DNA of 9,619 nt, from the NCBI GenBank assembly GCA_003854995.1, contig RQOI01000349.1:1-9619 (forward strand). Direction: 5' to 3'. The DNA is from Candidatus Zhuqueibacterota bacterium (lineage in GTDB: Bacteria > Zhuqueibacterota > Zhuqueibacteria > Residuimicrobiales > Krinioviventaceae). Position numbers and translations under genes: made by a program. Numbering within the stretch: position 1 is the first letter of the stretch; each line of letters starts with the position of its first letter. Below the pieces are notes generated by a model, which was not told the origin of the DNA, ran no database searches, and saw only the letters and a list, made by a program, of their open reading frames with translations. Positions 1 through 7,200 of this stretch are shown piece after piece.

Positions 1-1314
1 GATATCGGCCGGCAGGATTATAGCAAGCTCTCCACATTGCGTAAAATTGTCTATCAACAAGCGGTCATCGGCTACCTTGTCGTGCGCTCCTATGTCGAGG
101 ACAAGCTGCCGATTCGGGCCGCAGCCCTGGTTTACTCGACCCTGCTGGCGGTATTCCCGCTTCTGGCCATCACCTTCGCCGTTCTGCGCGGCTTTAATTA
201 TCACATCAAGATTGAGCCTCATCTGCTGGAATGGGCAAAGCCTTTCGGCGCGCAGGTGAGCCAGCTCGTGCCGCAAATTATACAGGCCATCAGCAGTCTT
301 GATCTGAGGCTCTTTCCCATTCTGGGCGTCTCTGTATTGATCGTATCAATCTTTTCGATTGTCAATACCATCGAGCGCGCCTTCAACGACATATGGAGAG
401 TGCAGAAACAGCGCAGCGTACCGCATCGTTTTGCCAATCTGGCGGGCGTATTCTTTTTCATCCCGCTGCTCATCATTGGCGTGCCGGTCATCAACACCTA
501 TCTGCAGAGCATCCCCATTGTTCAGGCCATGACCCAAAATCCGGGCGCCATGTGGGTGATAAAAAATTCCACGCCACTGGTGCTATCCGTCTTTGTTTTC
601 TTCTTCCTGTACATGGTCATCCCCAACACGCAAGTGCGATGGAGTTCGGCCATCATGGGCGCGCTCATGGCAGGCATCGCCTGGCAGGTCGCCAACTTTT
701 ATTTCACAAAGTATTTCGTATTGTCGTTTCAGTCAGGATTCAAAGGGGCTCTCTACTCCAGTTTTGCCAGTCTGCCCATGATTCTCATCTGGCTCTATCT
801 GGCCTGGACGGTCGTTTTGCTCGGGGCGCAAATCTCTTACGCGCATCAAAATCAGACGCACATCCTACAGGAGGTGCATCGCACAAAATACAGCTTTGAT
901 TTCAAAGAAAATGTGGCGCTGCACATCGTCCTGTTCATCTATGCAAGATTTATCGCCGGCCAATCCGCGCCCAGTCATACCGAGATCAAGGACTATTTCC
1001 TGCTGCCGGAACGATTGATCGACGAGATCGTGGCGAATTTAATCGAGTTGCAGTTTGTCTATGCCATCGAGACGGATGAAGAAGAGTCGCGATACACTCC
1101 CGCCCGCAGCGCTGAAAATCTGACTGTACGGGACATCCTGCACGGCCTGCGGAAACAGGGCGTCTCGTCAGAGTTTGAGATAAATGGGGATCATATCCAC
1201 TCTATTGTAATAAAGCTGTCAAAAGAGTACAACGAGATCGTAGATGACGCCTTTGCGCACAGATCGATCAAAGAGGTGCTGCAGGCGTCCAAGACGCCCA
1301 CTGCGTCGCTCTAA
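1..1314 (+). CDS. YihY/BrkB-family inner-membrane protein with long C-terminal cytosolic tail (5' partial)
   Basis: Polytopic membrane protein of the YihY/BrkB envelope family (Pfam PF03631), whose molecular role is unsettled (it was once misnamed RNase BN). The reading frame is open from base 1. A TTG at 37 is possible but has no convincing ribosome site, so the true start probably lies left of the window. Counting from that TTG, hydrophobic segments fall near residues 28-50, 92-112, 133-155, 178-196, 203-222 and 243-267, giving six helices as the family expects. Family landmarks are RAAALVYS at 27-34, FNDIW near 116-120, YMVIPN at 192-197 and SFASLPMILIWLYLAW at 242-257 followed by LLGAQ. 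Residues about 290-425 form a soluble extension absent from the roughly 290-residue E. coli YihY. In it, LPERLIDEIVANLIELQFVY followed by an acidic turn and LTVRDILHGL resembles an Rrf2-like winged helix; this is judged by eye. It ends 36 bases before the lamin-tail gene on the same strand, so co-transcription is possible. Confidence 0.9.
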   Translation, partial: DIGRQDYSKLSTLRKIVYQQAVIGYLVVRSYVEDKLPIRAAALVYSTLLAVFPLLAITFAVLRGFNYHIKIEPHLLEWAKPFGAQVSQLVPQIIQAISSLDLRLFPILGVSVLIVSIFSIVNTIERAFNDIWRVQKQRSVPHRFANLAGVFFFIPLLIIGVPVINTYLQSIPIVQAMTQNPGAMWVIKNSTPLVLSVFVFFFLYMVIPNTQVRWSSAIMGALMAGIAWQVANFYFTKYFVLSFQSGFKGALYSSFASLPMILIWLYLAWTVVLLGAQISYAHQNQTHILQEVHRTKYSFDFKENVALHIVLFIYARFIAGQSAPSHTEIKDYFLLPERLIDEIVANLIELQFVYAIETDEEESRYTPARSAENLTVRDILHGLRKQGVSSEFEINGDHIHSIVIKLSKEYNEIVDDAFAHRSIKEVLQASKTPTASL

Positions 1315-1332
1315 CTGACAGGCGATAAACAT

Positions 1333-1350
1333 AGGGATAGGGATGGGGAT
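1333..1350 (+). repeat. Three tandem AGGGAT-like hexamers against the start codon
   Basis: The bases just before the ATG at 1351 read AGGGAT, AGGGAT, GGGGAT. The purine-rich units supply the ribosome-binding sequence of the lamin-tail gene: the AGGGA of the second unit sits about 7 bases from the ATG. Copies are too few to call a variable tract with confidence, and the repeat may be chance in a purine-rich leader. Confidence 0.5.
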
Positions 1351-3837
1351 ATGAGCTGCAACAGTGCTGTCGTTCTGTCGTTCTTCCTGACGTTCAATTC
1401 GTTTGCGCAAATTGTCTTGTCGGAAATCATGTTCAATCCGCACGGCAACGAGCGATATGATGAATTCATTGAACTCTACAATGTGAGCGAGTCAGAGACC
1501 ATCGACCTCATCGGCTGGCTGCTCAGCGACGGGAGCAAATTCAACACGATTCTTCCATATACCGAAACAGCACGCCTGCTGCCAAGACAGTACGCCATCA
1601 TACTGGTCCCGTCCTATTTTCAAGCGAGCGCCTGTTATGATACAGAAATACCGACCGAGACATTGATCCTGACAATTGCCGAATCGCAATTTGGCGCCAA
1701 TGGCTTGAAAAATTCAGAGGGTGAAATCGTCTCAATCCATACGCCCGATACCACGCTGGCCGCATCATACCAATACACACCCGATAACAAAGACGGCTTT
1801 TCCGAAGAGAAAATCGATCTTGACAGTAGCGATGTGGAAATGAACTGGCGCAATTCGGTCCGCCAGGGCGGCACCCCCGGATACGAGAATTCTGTCATGC
1901 GACGTTCGTACGACCTGGCATTGACTGCCATTCGGATCGCATCCGAACGGGTTACATCCAGCGACTCGCTCCTCCTTTGTCTCGACATCAGCAATGTGGG
2001 CAGATTCGCAGTTGATCACTGCACGTTAGCTCTCTTTGACAGCACGAGAGAGGGGAATATCCTCCTGGCGCAAAAGCGCGTCACACTCAATTCGCTCGCT
2101 CCTGCGGCTTCGATGGAGGTCTCGTTGACGCTCGCCCCGCTGATGGCCGGCGATCACTCTATCGTAGCTGTCATCGATTGCACCCAGGATGAGTATATCG
2201 ACAACAACAGCGCTTCCATTCCGTGCCAAGTGACCGAGTCCTATCCCCCTGGCTCGGTTGTGATCAATGAAATCATGTATGATACGGATGAAAAATCGCA
2301 GGAATGGCTCGAAATCCTGAACCGCTCGCAACTGGACATCGACCTCATCGACTGGCGTCTGCAGGACGCGCGAAAATCTGTCGTTTTAACCGGGGAGAAT
2401 GATACGCTCAAAGCCGGCGGTTTTTGCGTGCTCGCCAATGTTGCGCGTGACAGCGCAGGGCGCGCTCAGATCCTCGTCGCTAATTTGCCCGAGCTCAACA
2501 ATAGCGGCGATACTGTGGTGCTGCTGGATGCCGCCGACGTCACGATTGACAGCGTCTCCTATGATCGGAGCTTTGGCGGCGGTCGTTTCATCTCCATCGA
2601 GCGAATTCGTGACGAGGGTGACTCTTCAGATCCCGACAACTGGGCCAGTTGTACGGACGAAAACGGCGGCACGCCGGGACAGGTGAACAGTTCAAGCCCC
2701 AAGGAGCGTGATGCCGCCATTGGCGATCTGCGTTTTCATCCGACACAACCGCATGATGGCGAAGATGTGATCATCACCGTCGAGATCGTGAATGCCGGCC
2801 GCTGCGCTCTGGATGAGATCAGCGTCACGCTGTCGTACCGACCTATCGGCCAATCGGTCGTTCTGCCAATCGGAGAGGTCGTGATCGACCGACCAGCCGA
2901 AACCAGCGTCGCCTCTGCCGAACTCATCTGGCCGCGCATAGAGCCGGGAGTTCATGTCGTCACCGCCGACATCAGCATGTATCAGGACATGATCCGAAAC
3001 AATGACACCCGTTCTGATACAATCATTGTGAGCTATTCGGCCGCCAGTGTGGTTATAAACGAGATCATGTATTCCCCGCTTGTCGGAGAGGGTGAATGGA
3101 TTGAGCTCTACAATCGGAGCGATACACCCGTCGAATTGATGAACTGGTCGATTTCTGATCGTGACTCGCTGAAGCGCATCTGTCTGCTGAGCGCCTCCCA
3201 TATTCTGCCGTCGCAGCACTTTATTGCGATCGGCCAGGATTCATCGCTTCTCGACAAGACTCCTGCCGCCATTATCTGTTCGCACTTTATATCGCTCGGA
3301 AATGACATGGACGACGTGATCGTCTATGACGGATGCGGTCGGATCATCGATCATGTCGCCTATGAAGCAGAAATGGGAGGCGAACGCGGCAGGTCGCTGG
3401 AACGCATCAATCCGTTCACTGCGTCACCGGAGCGAACGAACTGGACGACCTGTGTGCATACGGACGGGCACACGGCCGGGCGTTCAAACAGCATTGCGCT
3501 CAAGGTCACATCGAGTGCAACGTTGCTCTCCGTATCACCCAATCCGTTTTCTCCGGATGGAGATGGCATGGATGACTTTGCCGGGATTCATTATTCTCTG
3601 CCCGCAACGCTGGCCAATGTGAATCTAAAGATTTTTGATATGAACGGTCGTCTCGTTCGTTTTCTCCTCAACAATCAGCCGAGCGGTGCACAGCGAACCG
3701 TCTACTGGGATGGTCTGGATGAGGCCGGCACGAGATGCCGCATGGGAATTTATGTCATTTCATTGCAGGCGCTCGATGAAGCGCGCTTGTGCATCGAGCA
3801 TGCAAAAAAGACAGTTGTGCTGGCGGGACGACTGTGA
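1351..3837 (+). CDS. Secreted multidomain lamin-tail-domain protein with C-terminal FlgD-like Ig domain
   Basis: Probably exported or cell-surface protein of 828 residues. Residues 1-19 look like a signal peptide (hydrophobic VVLSFFL core, possible cleavage after SFA), although the n-region lacks a basic residue. Three lamin-tail modules start with near-identical strands, IVLSEIMFNP (21), SVVINEIMYD (302) and SVVINEIMYS (566). Each continues through E-(F/W)-(I/L)-E-(L/I)-(Y/L)-N and closes with W...GG-T-P-G...NS (166-181, 431-447) or a drifted copy (698-714). Two CARDB-like beta domains lie between them, about 186-292 and 454-561, both carrying a (S/A)NVGR- or NAGR-type turn and a late NN. 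Residues 728-828 begin SPNPFSPDGDGMDD and run through KIFDMNGRLVR, YWDGLDEAG and GIYVISL, the FlgD-like Ig fold common at C-termini of exported FCB-group proteins. No catalytic site is visible. Lamin-tail domains are usually linked to adhesion, surface display or accompany secreted hydrolases; an adhesive or structural role is inference. The ATG has a purine-rich site in front. Confidence 0.9.
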   Translation: MSCNSAVVLSFFLTFNSFAQIVLSEIMFNPHGNERYDEFIELYNVSESETIDLIGWLLSDGSKFNTILPYTETARLLPRQYAIILVPSYFQASACYDTEIPTETLILTIAESQFGANGLKNSEGEIVSIHTPDTTLAASYQYTPDNKDGFSEEKIDLDSSDVEMNWRNSVRQGGTPGYENSVMRRSYDLALTAIRIASERVTSSDSLLLCLDISNVGRFAVDHCTLALFDSTREGNILLAQKRVTLNSLAPAASMEVSLTLAPLMAGDHSIVAVIDCTQDEYIDNNSASIPCQVTESYPPGSVVINEIMYDTDEKSQEWLEILNRSQLDIDLIDWRLQDARKSVVLTGENDTLKAGGFCVLANVARDSAGRAQILVANLPELNNSGDTVVLLDAADVTIDSVSYDRSFGGGRFISIERIRDEGDSSDPDNWASCTDENGGTPGQVNSSSPKERDAAIGDLRFHPTQPHDGEDVIITVEIVNAGRCALDEISVTLSYRPIGQSVVLPIGEVVIDRPAETSVASAELIWPRIEPGVHVVTADISMYQDMIRNNDTRSDTIIVSYSAASVVINEIMYSPLVGEGEWIELYNRSDTPVELMNWSISDRDSLKRICLLSASHILPSQHFIAIGQDSSLLDKTPAAIICSHFISLGNDMDDVIVYDGCGRIIDHVAYEAEMGGERGRSLERINPFTASPERTNWTTCVHTDGHTAGRSNSIALKVTSSATLLSVSPNPFSPDGDGMDDFAGIHYSLPATLANVNLKIFDMNGRLVRFLLNNQPSGAQRTVYWDGLDEAGTRCRMGIYVISLQALDEARLCIEHAKKTVVLAGRL

Positions 3838-3840
3838 GAT

Positions 3841-4701
3841 CTATTCGAAACTCTCAGCGATTTTGATGATCTTGTAGATGAACTCGCTCAGCGAATCCGG
3901 CTGAAAGGGAACATGGGAAATGCTCAGTACCAGACTATCGATATTCACGTTCATATTCTTGACGAATTCAACTCTGATGGACTCCGGGATCATGGGAGCA
4001 AAATGGACCACTCCTTGCTGCACGACCTCTGGCACAAGCGTGAAATCTTTAAATTTGACCAGGTCATCGGCCGACATCTCCTCTAGCAGGCGACGCAGAT
4101 CAGGATGGTTTGCAAAGATATACTGCTTGGTGACGCTGGAATCAACCAGAAAGCGCAAACCATCGTCTGCCACAAACATGGCTCGCTGGTAAAGAGCTCG
4201 GCAGGCGGAATCTTCCTGACACATCTTTTGTAATTCGTTTCGCAGATCGACCATCTCCTGATAATTCCGCGCTAGCCGATCAGCTCGGATATCACTTTGA
4301 CTTTTTCGCTCTCTGCCTTTTTCGCCTCTAAACTCTCTTATTCTTTGCTCCTGGGTAGTGTCCAGCGATACCTCCAGCAATGTACGCAACTCCTGCGGTG
4401 ATGGTTTCTCGGGCGCCATCTGCATGTTCAACGCACGAGCCAGCGTTACCTGCACCTGCTCTTCTGAGATTTCATTGTTTTCCGCTTTTAAGATAAAATC
4501 GTCGATCCGTTTTGCCAGCGCATCCCGCTCTTGACCCTCTGGCACCATGGCGAGCAATTCGTCACCAAACATCTCCAGCGTCGAGCGCAAAATATTATTC
4601 TTGACATCCTGATCTTTTATGAGAAGAAAAAAGATGCCGACAGAGAGAGCCAGGACAACAAAAGCAATGATGATATTTTTCAGAATATTCAATCTTGTCA
4701 C
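3841..4701 (-). CDS. Unrecognised membrane-anchored, helix-rich protein
   Basis: I do not recognise this family. The 286-residue product starts with a short basic stretch (TRLNILKN) and one strong hydrophobic helix at about 9-28, followed directly by charged sequence. This suggests a single N-terminal anchor with the rest outside the cytoplasm. Residues 40-110 and 115-165 are charged and amphipathic (QEQRIREFRGEKGRERKSQ at 117-135), probably helical or coiled coil. C161 and C167 in MCQEDSACRAL form a CX5C pair that could make a disulfide. The remaining residues 175-286 are mixed helix and strand with no motif I can name. The start is uncertain: GTG at 4701 has only a weak AAGAA upstream, whereas TTG at 4692 has GGAG 8 bases before it and would shorten the protein by three residues. 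It lies 64 bases downstream of the lipid kinase on the same strand and may share its transcript. Its stop is 3 bases from that of the convergent lamin-tail gene. Confidence 0.8.
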   Translation of the reverse strand: MTRLNILKNIIIAFVVLALSVGIFFLLIKDQDVKNNILRSTLEMFGDELLAMVPEGQERDALAKRIDDFILKAENNEISEEQVQVTLARALNMQMAPEKPSPQELRTLLEVSLDTTQEQRIREFRGEKGRERKSQSDIRADRLARNYQEMVDLRNELQKMCQEDSACRALYQRAMFVADDGLRFLVDSSVTKQYIFANHPDLRRLLEEMSADDLVKFKDFTLVPEVVQQGVVHFAPMIPESIRVEFVKNMNVNIDSLVLSISHVPFQPDSLSEFIYKIIKIAESFE

Positions 4702-4765
4702 TCCGCAAAATTCTTACCGACACTACTATAGACTGAAAAATTGCTCTTTCGGTTTCAACATTTTT

Positions 4766-5656
4766 TCAGGAATTGGCGGGCACAATCACTTTCAAGGCCA
4801 TGGGCAGGACCGAGACGTGCAGCGTGTTGCCACCATCTCGAGATTCGCCATCAAAATGATACGGGCCGGGATTTTCACGAATAATTTCGACGCTTTTCGC
4901 CTGATAGCGGCTGTACTTGCGAAGTTTGACGACCCCGCCGGTGAAGAGTTTGTACAGGTTGGCCACGATATAATACCAAGGCGCCCGATGAATCACGCAG
5001 ATGTCGAGCAAAGCATCATCGCACTCGGCTTCAGGCGAGATGATCGCACCGCCACCCCAACCCTTCATGTTGGCGATTGTGACAAAGAGAGCGGAAACGG
5101 CAATCTGTCTGTCATCAAATTTGAGCACAAAGACTTCATACTTGTAGGATTTGTACTCGCGAAAACCGATGGTAAAATAAGGCAATAATCCCCTGATTTC
5201 CTGCTCATTAAAAATTTTGCCGATCAGAGCGTCAAAGCCCAGACCGGTCACGATGAAAAATATCTCGCCCTCGACTTGCGCTGCATCGATCGTGCGAATC
5301 TTGCCGGTTTTGATGATATTCGCAGCCTTGAGGGGTTGCATCGGAATTCCCATACCGCGCGCCAGGCCGTTTCCCGAGCCGAGCGGTATGATGCCCAGGG
5401 CCGTATTGGTGTGCACCAGAGCAGATCCAATCTCATTGGTTGTGCCATCGCCGCCAATCGAGACAACGGCATCATACCCCTGATCAGCGGCCTCTTTCGC
5501 CAATATATGCGCATGGCCGGGGTATTCTGTCTCAATGATCTCGTAATCAAAATCGGAATCAGCGAAATTCCATTCGATCGCCTTGCGAATCAAGCTATGG
5601 GTGCGGACGATTCCGGATTTAGGATTACGAATGAATCTGACTTTTGCGAGTTTCAC
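4766..5656 (-). CDS. Diacylglycerol/sphingosine-kinase-like lipid kinase (DAGK catalytic family)
   Basis: Soluble or membrane-associated ATP-dependent lipid kinase of the DagK_cat superfamily (YegS/BmrU/DgkB type), 296 residues, close to the usual 290-310. It would phosphorylate diacylglycerol or a related lipid alcohol for phospholipid turnover; the true substrate cannot be read from sequence. Visible motifs are FIRNPKSG at 8-15, the nucleotide-binding SIGGDGTTNE at 66-75, PLGSGNGLAR at 91-100, GLGFDA at 138-143, ISPEAECDDALLDI at 206-219 and FDGES at 268-272. The second motif has S and G where YegS-like enzymes often have T and D (GTGNDFAR). A GSGN form also occurs in sphingosine kinases and, from memory, in Bacteroidetes-type DAG kinases. 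The start is GTG at 5656, chosen because the family begins a few residues before NPKSG; its ribosome site (AGAG) is weak. It lies below the frr terminator, so it probably has its own promoter between 5657 and 5785, though I could not pick one. Confidence 0.92.
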   Translation of the reverse strand: MKLAKVRFIRNPKSGIVRTHSLIRKAIEWNFADSDFDYEIIETEYPGHAHILAKEAADQGYDAVVSIGGDGTTNEIGSALVHTNTALGIIPLGSGNGLARGMGIPMQPLKAANIIKTGKIRTIDAAQVEGEIFFIVTGLGFDALIGKIFNEQEIRGLLPYFTIGFREYKSYKYEVFVLKFDDRQIAVSALFVTIANMKGWGGGAIISPEAECDDALLDICVIHRAPWYYIVANLYKLFTGGVVKLRKYSRYQAKSVEIIRENPGPYHFDGESRDGGNTLHVSVLPMALKVIVPANS

Positions 5657-5785
5657 TACACTCTGTCCATCGATACTCTGTTATGCCATCATATCATTCA
5701 TCATCTTATAACCAGCGCATCGCGATAAAATTTCCATTTCATAAAAAGAGGTGAACAAATCGTATTCTGTCGTTACCTCGCCCTC

Positions 5786-5817
5786 AAAAAAAAAGCCACT
5801 GTACTGAATACAGCGGC
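5786..5817 (-). terminator. Intrinsic terminator after frr
   Basis: Read on the - strand this is a 10-pair stem, GCCGCTGTAT against GTACAGTGGC, with two G-U wobbles and a three-base TCA loop, followed at once by nine T (5794 down to 5786). It starts 25 bases past the frr stop and ends the translation-gene transcript before the lipid kinase. Confidence 0.9.
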
Positions 5818-5842
5818 CTTTCATGCCCGGATAGAGATCGAA

Positions 5843-6400
5843 TCAGCCGCCCATGATTTCTTTTTCTTTGATATCCAAAATTTCGTCAATTTTTTTCACA
5901 TAATCATCCGTCAGTTTTTGCACGTCGTTTTGGCCGTCATGCATCTGATCTTCGGAGACTTCAGCGGCCTTTTCAGCCAGCTTGAGCTTCTCGTTGGCGT
6001 CTCGTCGGACATTTCTGATGGCAATTTTACCATCTTCGGCATGTTTTTTGGCAATTTTAACCAGGTCTTTTCGACGTTCTTCGGTCAGTTGCGGAATCGG
6101 GATACGTATGACAATGCCATCGTTGGACGGATTGAAGCCGAGGTCGGCTTTTTGAATGGCTTTTTCGATATCATTGAGCAGACGTCTTTCCCACGGTTGA
6201 ATGACGAGGAGTCGCGGTTCCGGCGCACTGATGTTGGCCACCTGTTTGATCGGCATGATGCTGCCGTAATAGTCGATCTTTACATTATCCAGCAGAGCCG
6301 GCGTGGCTTTGCCGGTTCGGAGTTTTGTAAATTCGCCGCGGACGACCTCGACAGCCTTTTCCATGCGTTCCTTCGCGTCTTTTTTTATCTTTTCTATCAT
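5843..6400 (-). CDS. frr: Ribosome recycling factor (RRF)
   Basis: Cytosolic factor that, with EF-G, splits post-termination ribosomes into subunits. The ATG at 6400 gives 185 residues, exactly the E. coli RRF length. It has GGTGG 5 bases upstream, so it is preferred to the in-frame GTG codons at 6412 and 6409. Family landmarks are LRTGKATPALLD at 27-38, YYG at 44-46, DLGFNPSNDG at 86-95, the hinge-proximal PIPQLTEERRKDL at 101-113, IRNVRRDAN at 128-136 and QKLTDDYVKKID at 161-172. Domain I is the three-helix bundle formed by the N- and C-terminal parts; domain II is about 31-104. The start lies one base past the pyrH stop (TGA-T-ATG), so the two are surely translated from one message, probably with coupling. 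An intrinsic terminator follows. Nothing is missing or unusual. Confidence 0.97.
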   Translation of the reverse strand: MIEKIKKDAKERMEKAVEVVRGEFTKLRTGKATPALLDNVKIDYYGSIMPIKQVANISAPEPRLLVIQPWERRLLNDIEKAIQKADLGFNPSNDGIVIRIPIPQLTEERRKDLVKIAKKHAEDGKIAIRNVRRDANEKLKLAEKAAEVSEDQMHDGQNDVQKLTDDYVKKIDEILDIKEKEIMGG

Positions 6401-6401
6401 A

Positions 6402-7130
6402 TCAGCCACCACTTACTTTTGTACCCAATTTTTCACCCAGGATTGCCTTTTTCAGATTGCCGGGTTCATTCAGTTTGAATACGACAATGGGCAATTTGTT
6501 TTCCATGCACAGAGTGACAGCGGTTGTATCCATCACTTGCAGCTGTTTTTGTACAACTTGCATATATGTCAAGTGGTCAAATTTTACCGCATCAGGGAAC
6601 AGGACCGGATCCTTATCATAGACGCCATCGACCTTTGTTGCCTTGAAGATGACATCGGCCTCAATTTCGACAGCTCGCAAGCTTGCCGCCGTATCTGTCG
6701 TGAAGTAGGGATTTCCGGTGCCGGCGCCAAAGATGACAACTCGACCATTCTCGAGATGTCGTACGGCGCGCCGTCGAATGAACGGCTCTGCCACTTCTTC
6801 CATTTTGATGGCGGTCATCACGCGCGTCTGCAGATTATAGCGCTCGAGATAGTCCTGCAGCGCCAGGGAATTGATCACCGTTGCCAGCATGCCCATATAA
6901 TCACCGGTGACCCGGTCCATACCGCGGGCGCTGGCCGAGAGTCCGCGAAAAATATTACCGCCGCCGATGACCAGCGCCACTTGCACGCCCATGTTCGCGA
7001 TCTCGCTCACCTCTCTGCAGATCTGATTGACCGTCTCCGGATCAATCACCAGGCGTCGGTCTTTTCCCATCAGGGCTTCACCGCTCAGTTTCAACAAGAC
7101 GCGACGATATACAGCTTTGGCATCGGCCAT
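6402..7130 (-). CDS. pyrH: Uridylate (UMP) kinase
   Basis: Cytosolic hexameric UMP kinase of the amino-acid-kinase fold that converts UMP and ATP to UDP and ADP in pyrimidine nucleotide synthesis. The 242-residue product matches the usual length (E. coli 241). Motifs in order: KLSGEAL at 14-20 (phosphate-binding loop), IGGGNIFRG at 55-63, MDRVTGDYMGM at 71-81 with the UMP-binding Asp77, GTGNPYFTTDTAA at 137-149, KATKVDGVYDKDP at 163-175 and MDTTAVTLCMEN at 200-211. The start is ATG at 7130 with a modest AAGAG site 4 bases away; there is no other Met nearby. It is followed one base later by frr, the widespread bacterial pyrH-frr pairing. The 70-base gap from tsf holds a strong terminator only 25 bases before this start, so expression needs either read-through or a promoter embedded in that hairpin. 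Confidence 0.97.
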   Translation of the reverse strand: MADAKAVYRRVLLKLSGEALMGKDRRLVIDPETVNQICREVSEIANMGVQVALVIGGGNIFRGLSASARGMDRVTGDYMGMLATVINSLALQDYLERYNLQTRVMTAIKMEEVAEPFIRRRAVRHLENGRVVIFGAGTGNPYFTTDTAASLRAVEIEADVIFKATKVDGVYDKDPVLFPDAVKFDHLTYMQVVQKQLQVMDTTAVTLCMENKLPIVVFKLNEPGNLKKAILGEKLGTKVSGG

Positions 7131-7155
7131 TTGGCTCTTTCAAACTCTACTGCAG

Positions 7156-7187
7156 AAAAAAAGAGCGAAACAACCCTGTTTCGCTCT
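7156..7187 (-). terminator. Intrinsic terminator between tsf and pyrH
   Basis: On the - strand the sequence forms a perfect 11-pair stem, AGAGCGAAACA against TGTTTCGCTCT, with a four-base GGGT loop and a run of seven T (the first also counted in the stem). It begins 13 bases past the tsf stop and ends 25 bases before the pyrH ATG. It should end or thin the ribosomal-protein/EF-Ts transcript. Confidence 0.9.
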
Positions 7188-7200
7188 GTCAATTACCATT

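Noticed and set aside
2692..3219. 175-codon open frame on the - strand inside the lamin-tail gene
   Set aside because: It is a shadow frame. The + strand protein is continuous with conserved modules throughout, so no nested gene is needed.
3835..3856. Inverted repeat TGAGA...TCTCA at the convergent gene ends as a shared terminator
   Set aside because: It has only five pairs with a 12-base loop and no adjacent T- or A-run on either strand.
7164..7192. Perfect TTGACA on the - strand (7192-7187) as a pyrH promoter
   Set aside because: With a 17-base spacer the -10 position reads TTCGCT, which is not a -10 element, and the hexamer overlaps the base of the terminator stem.
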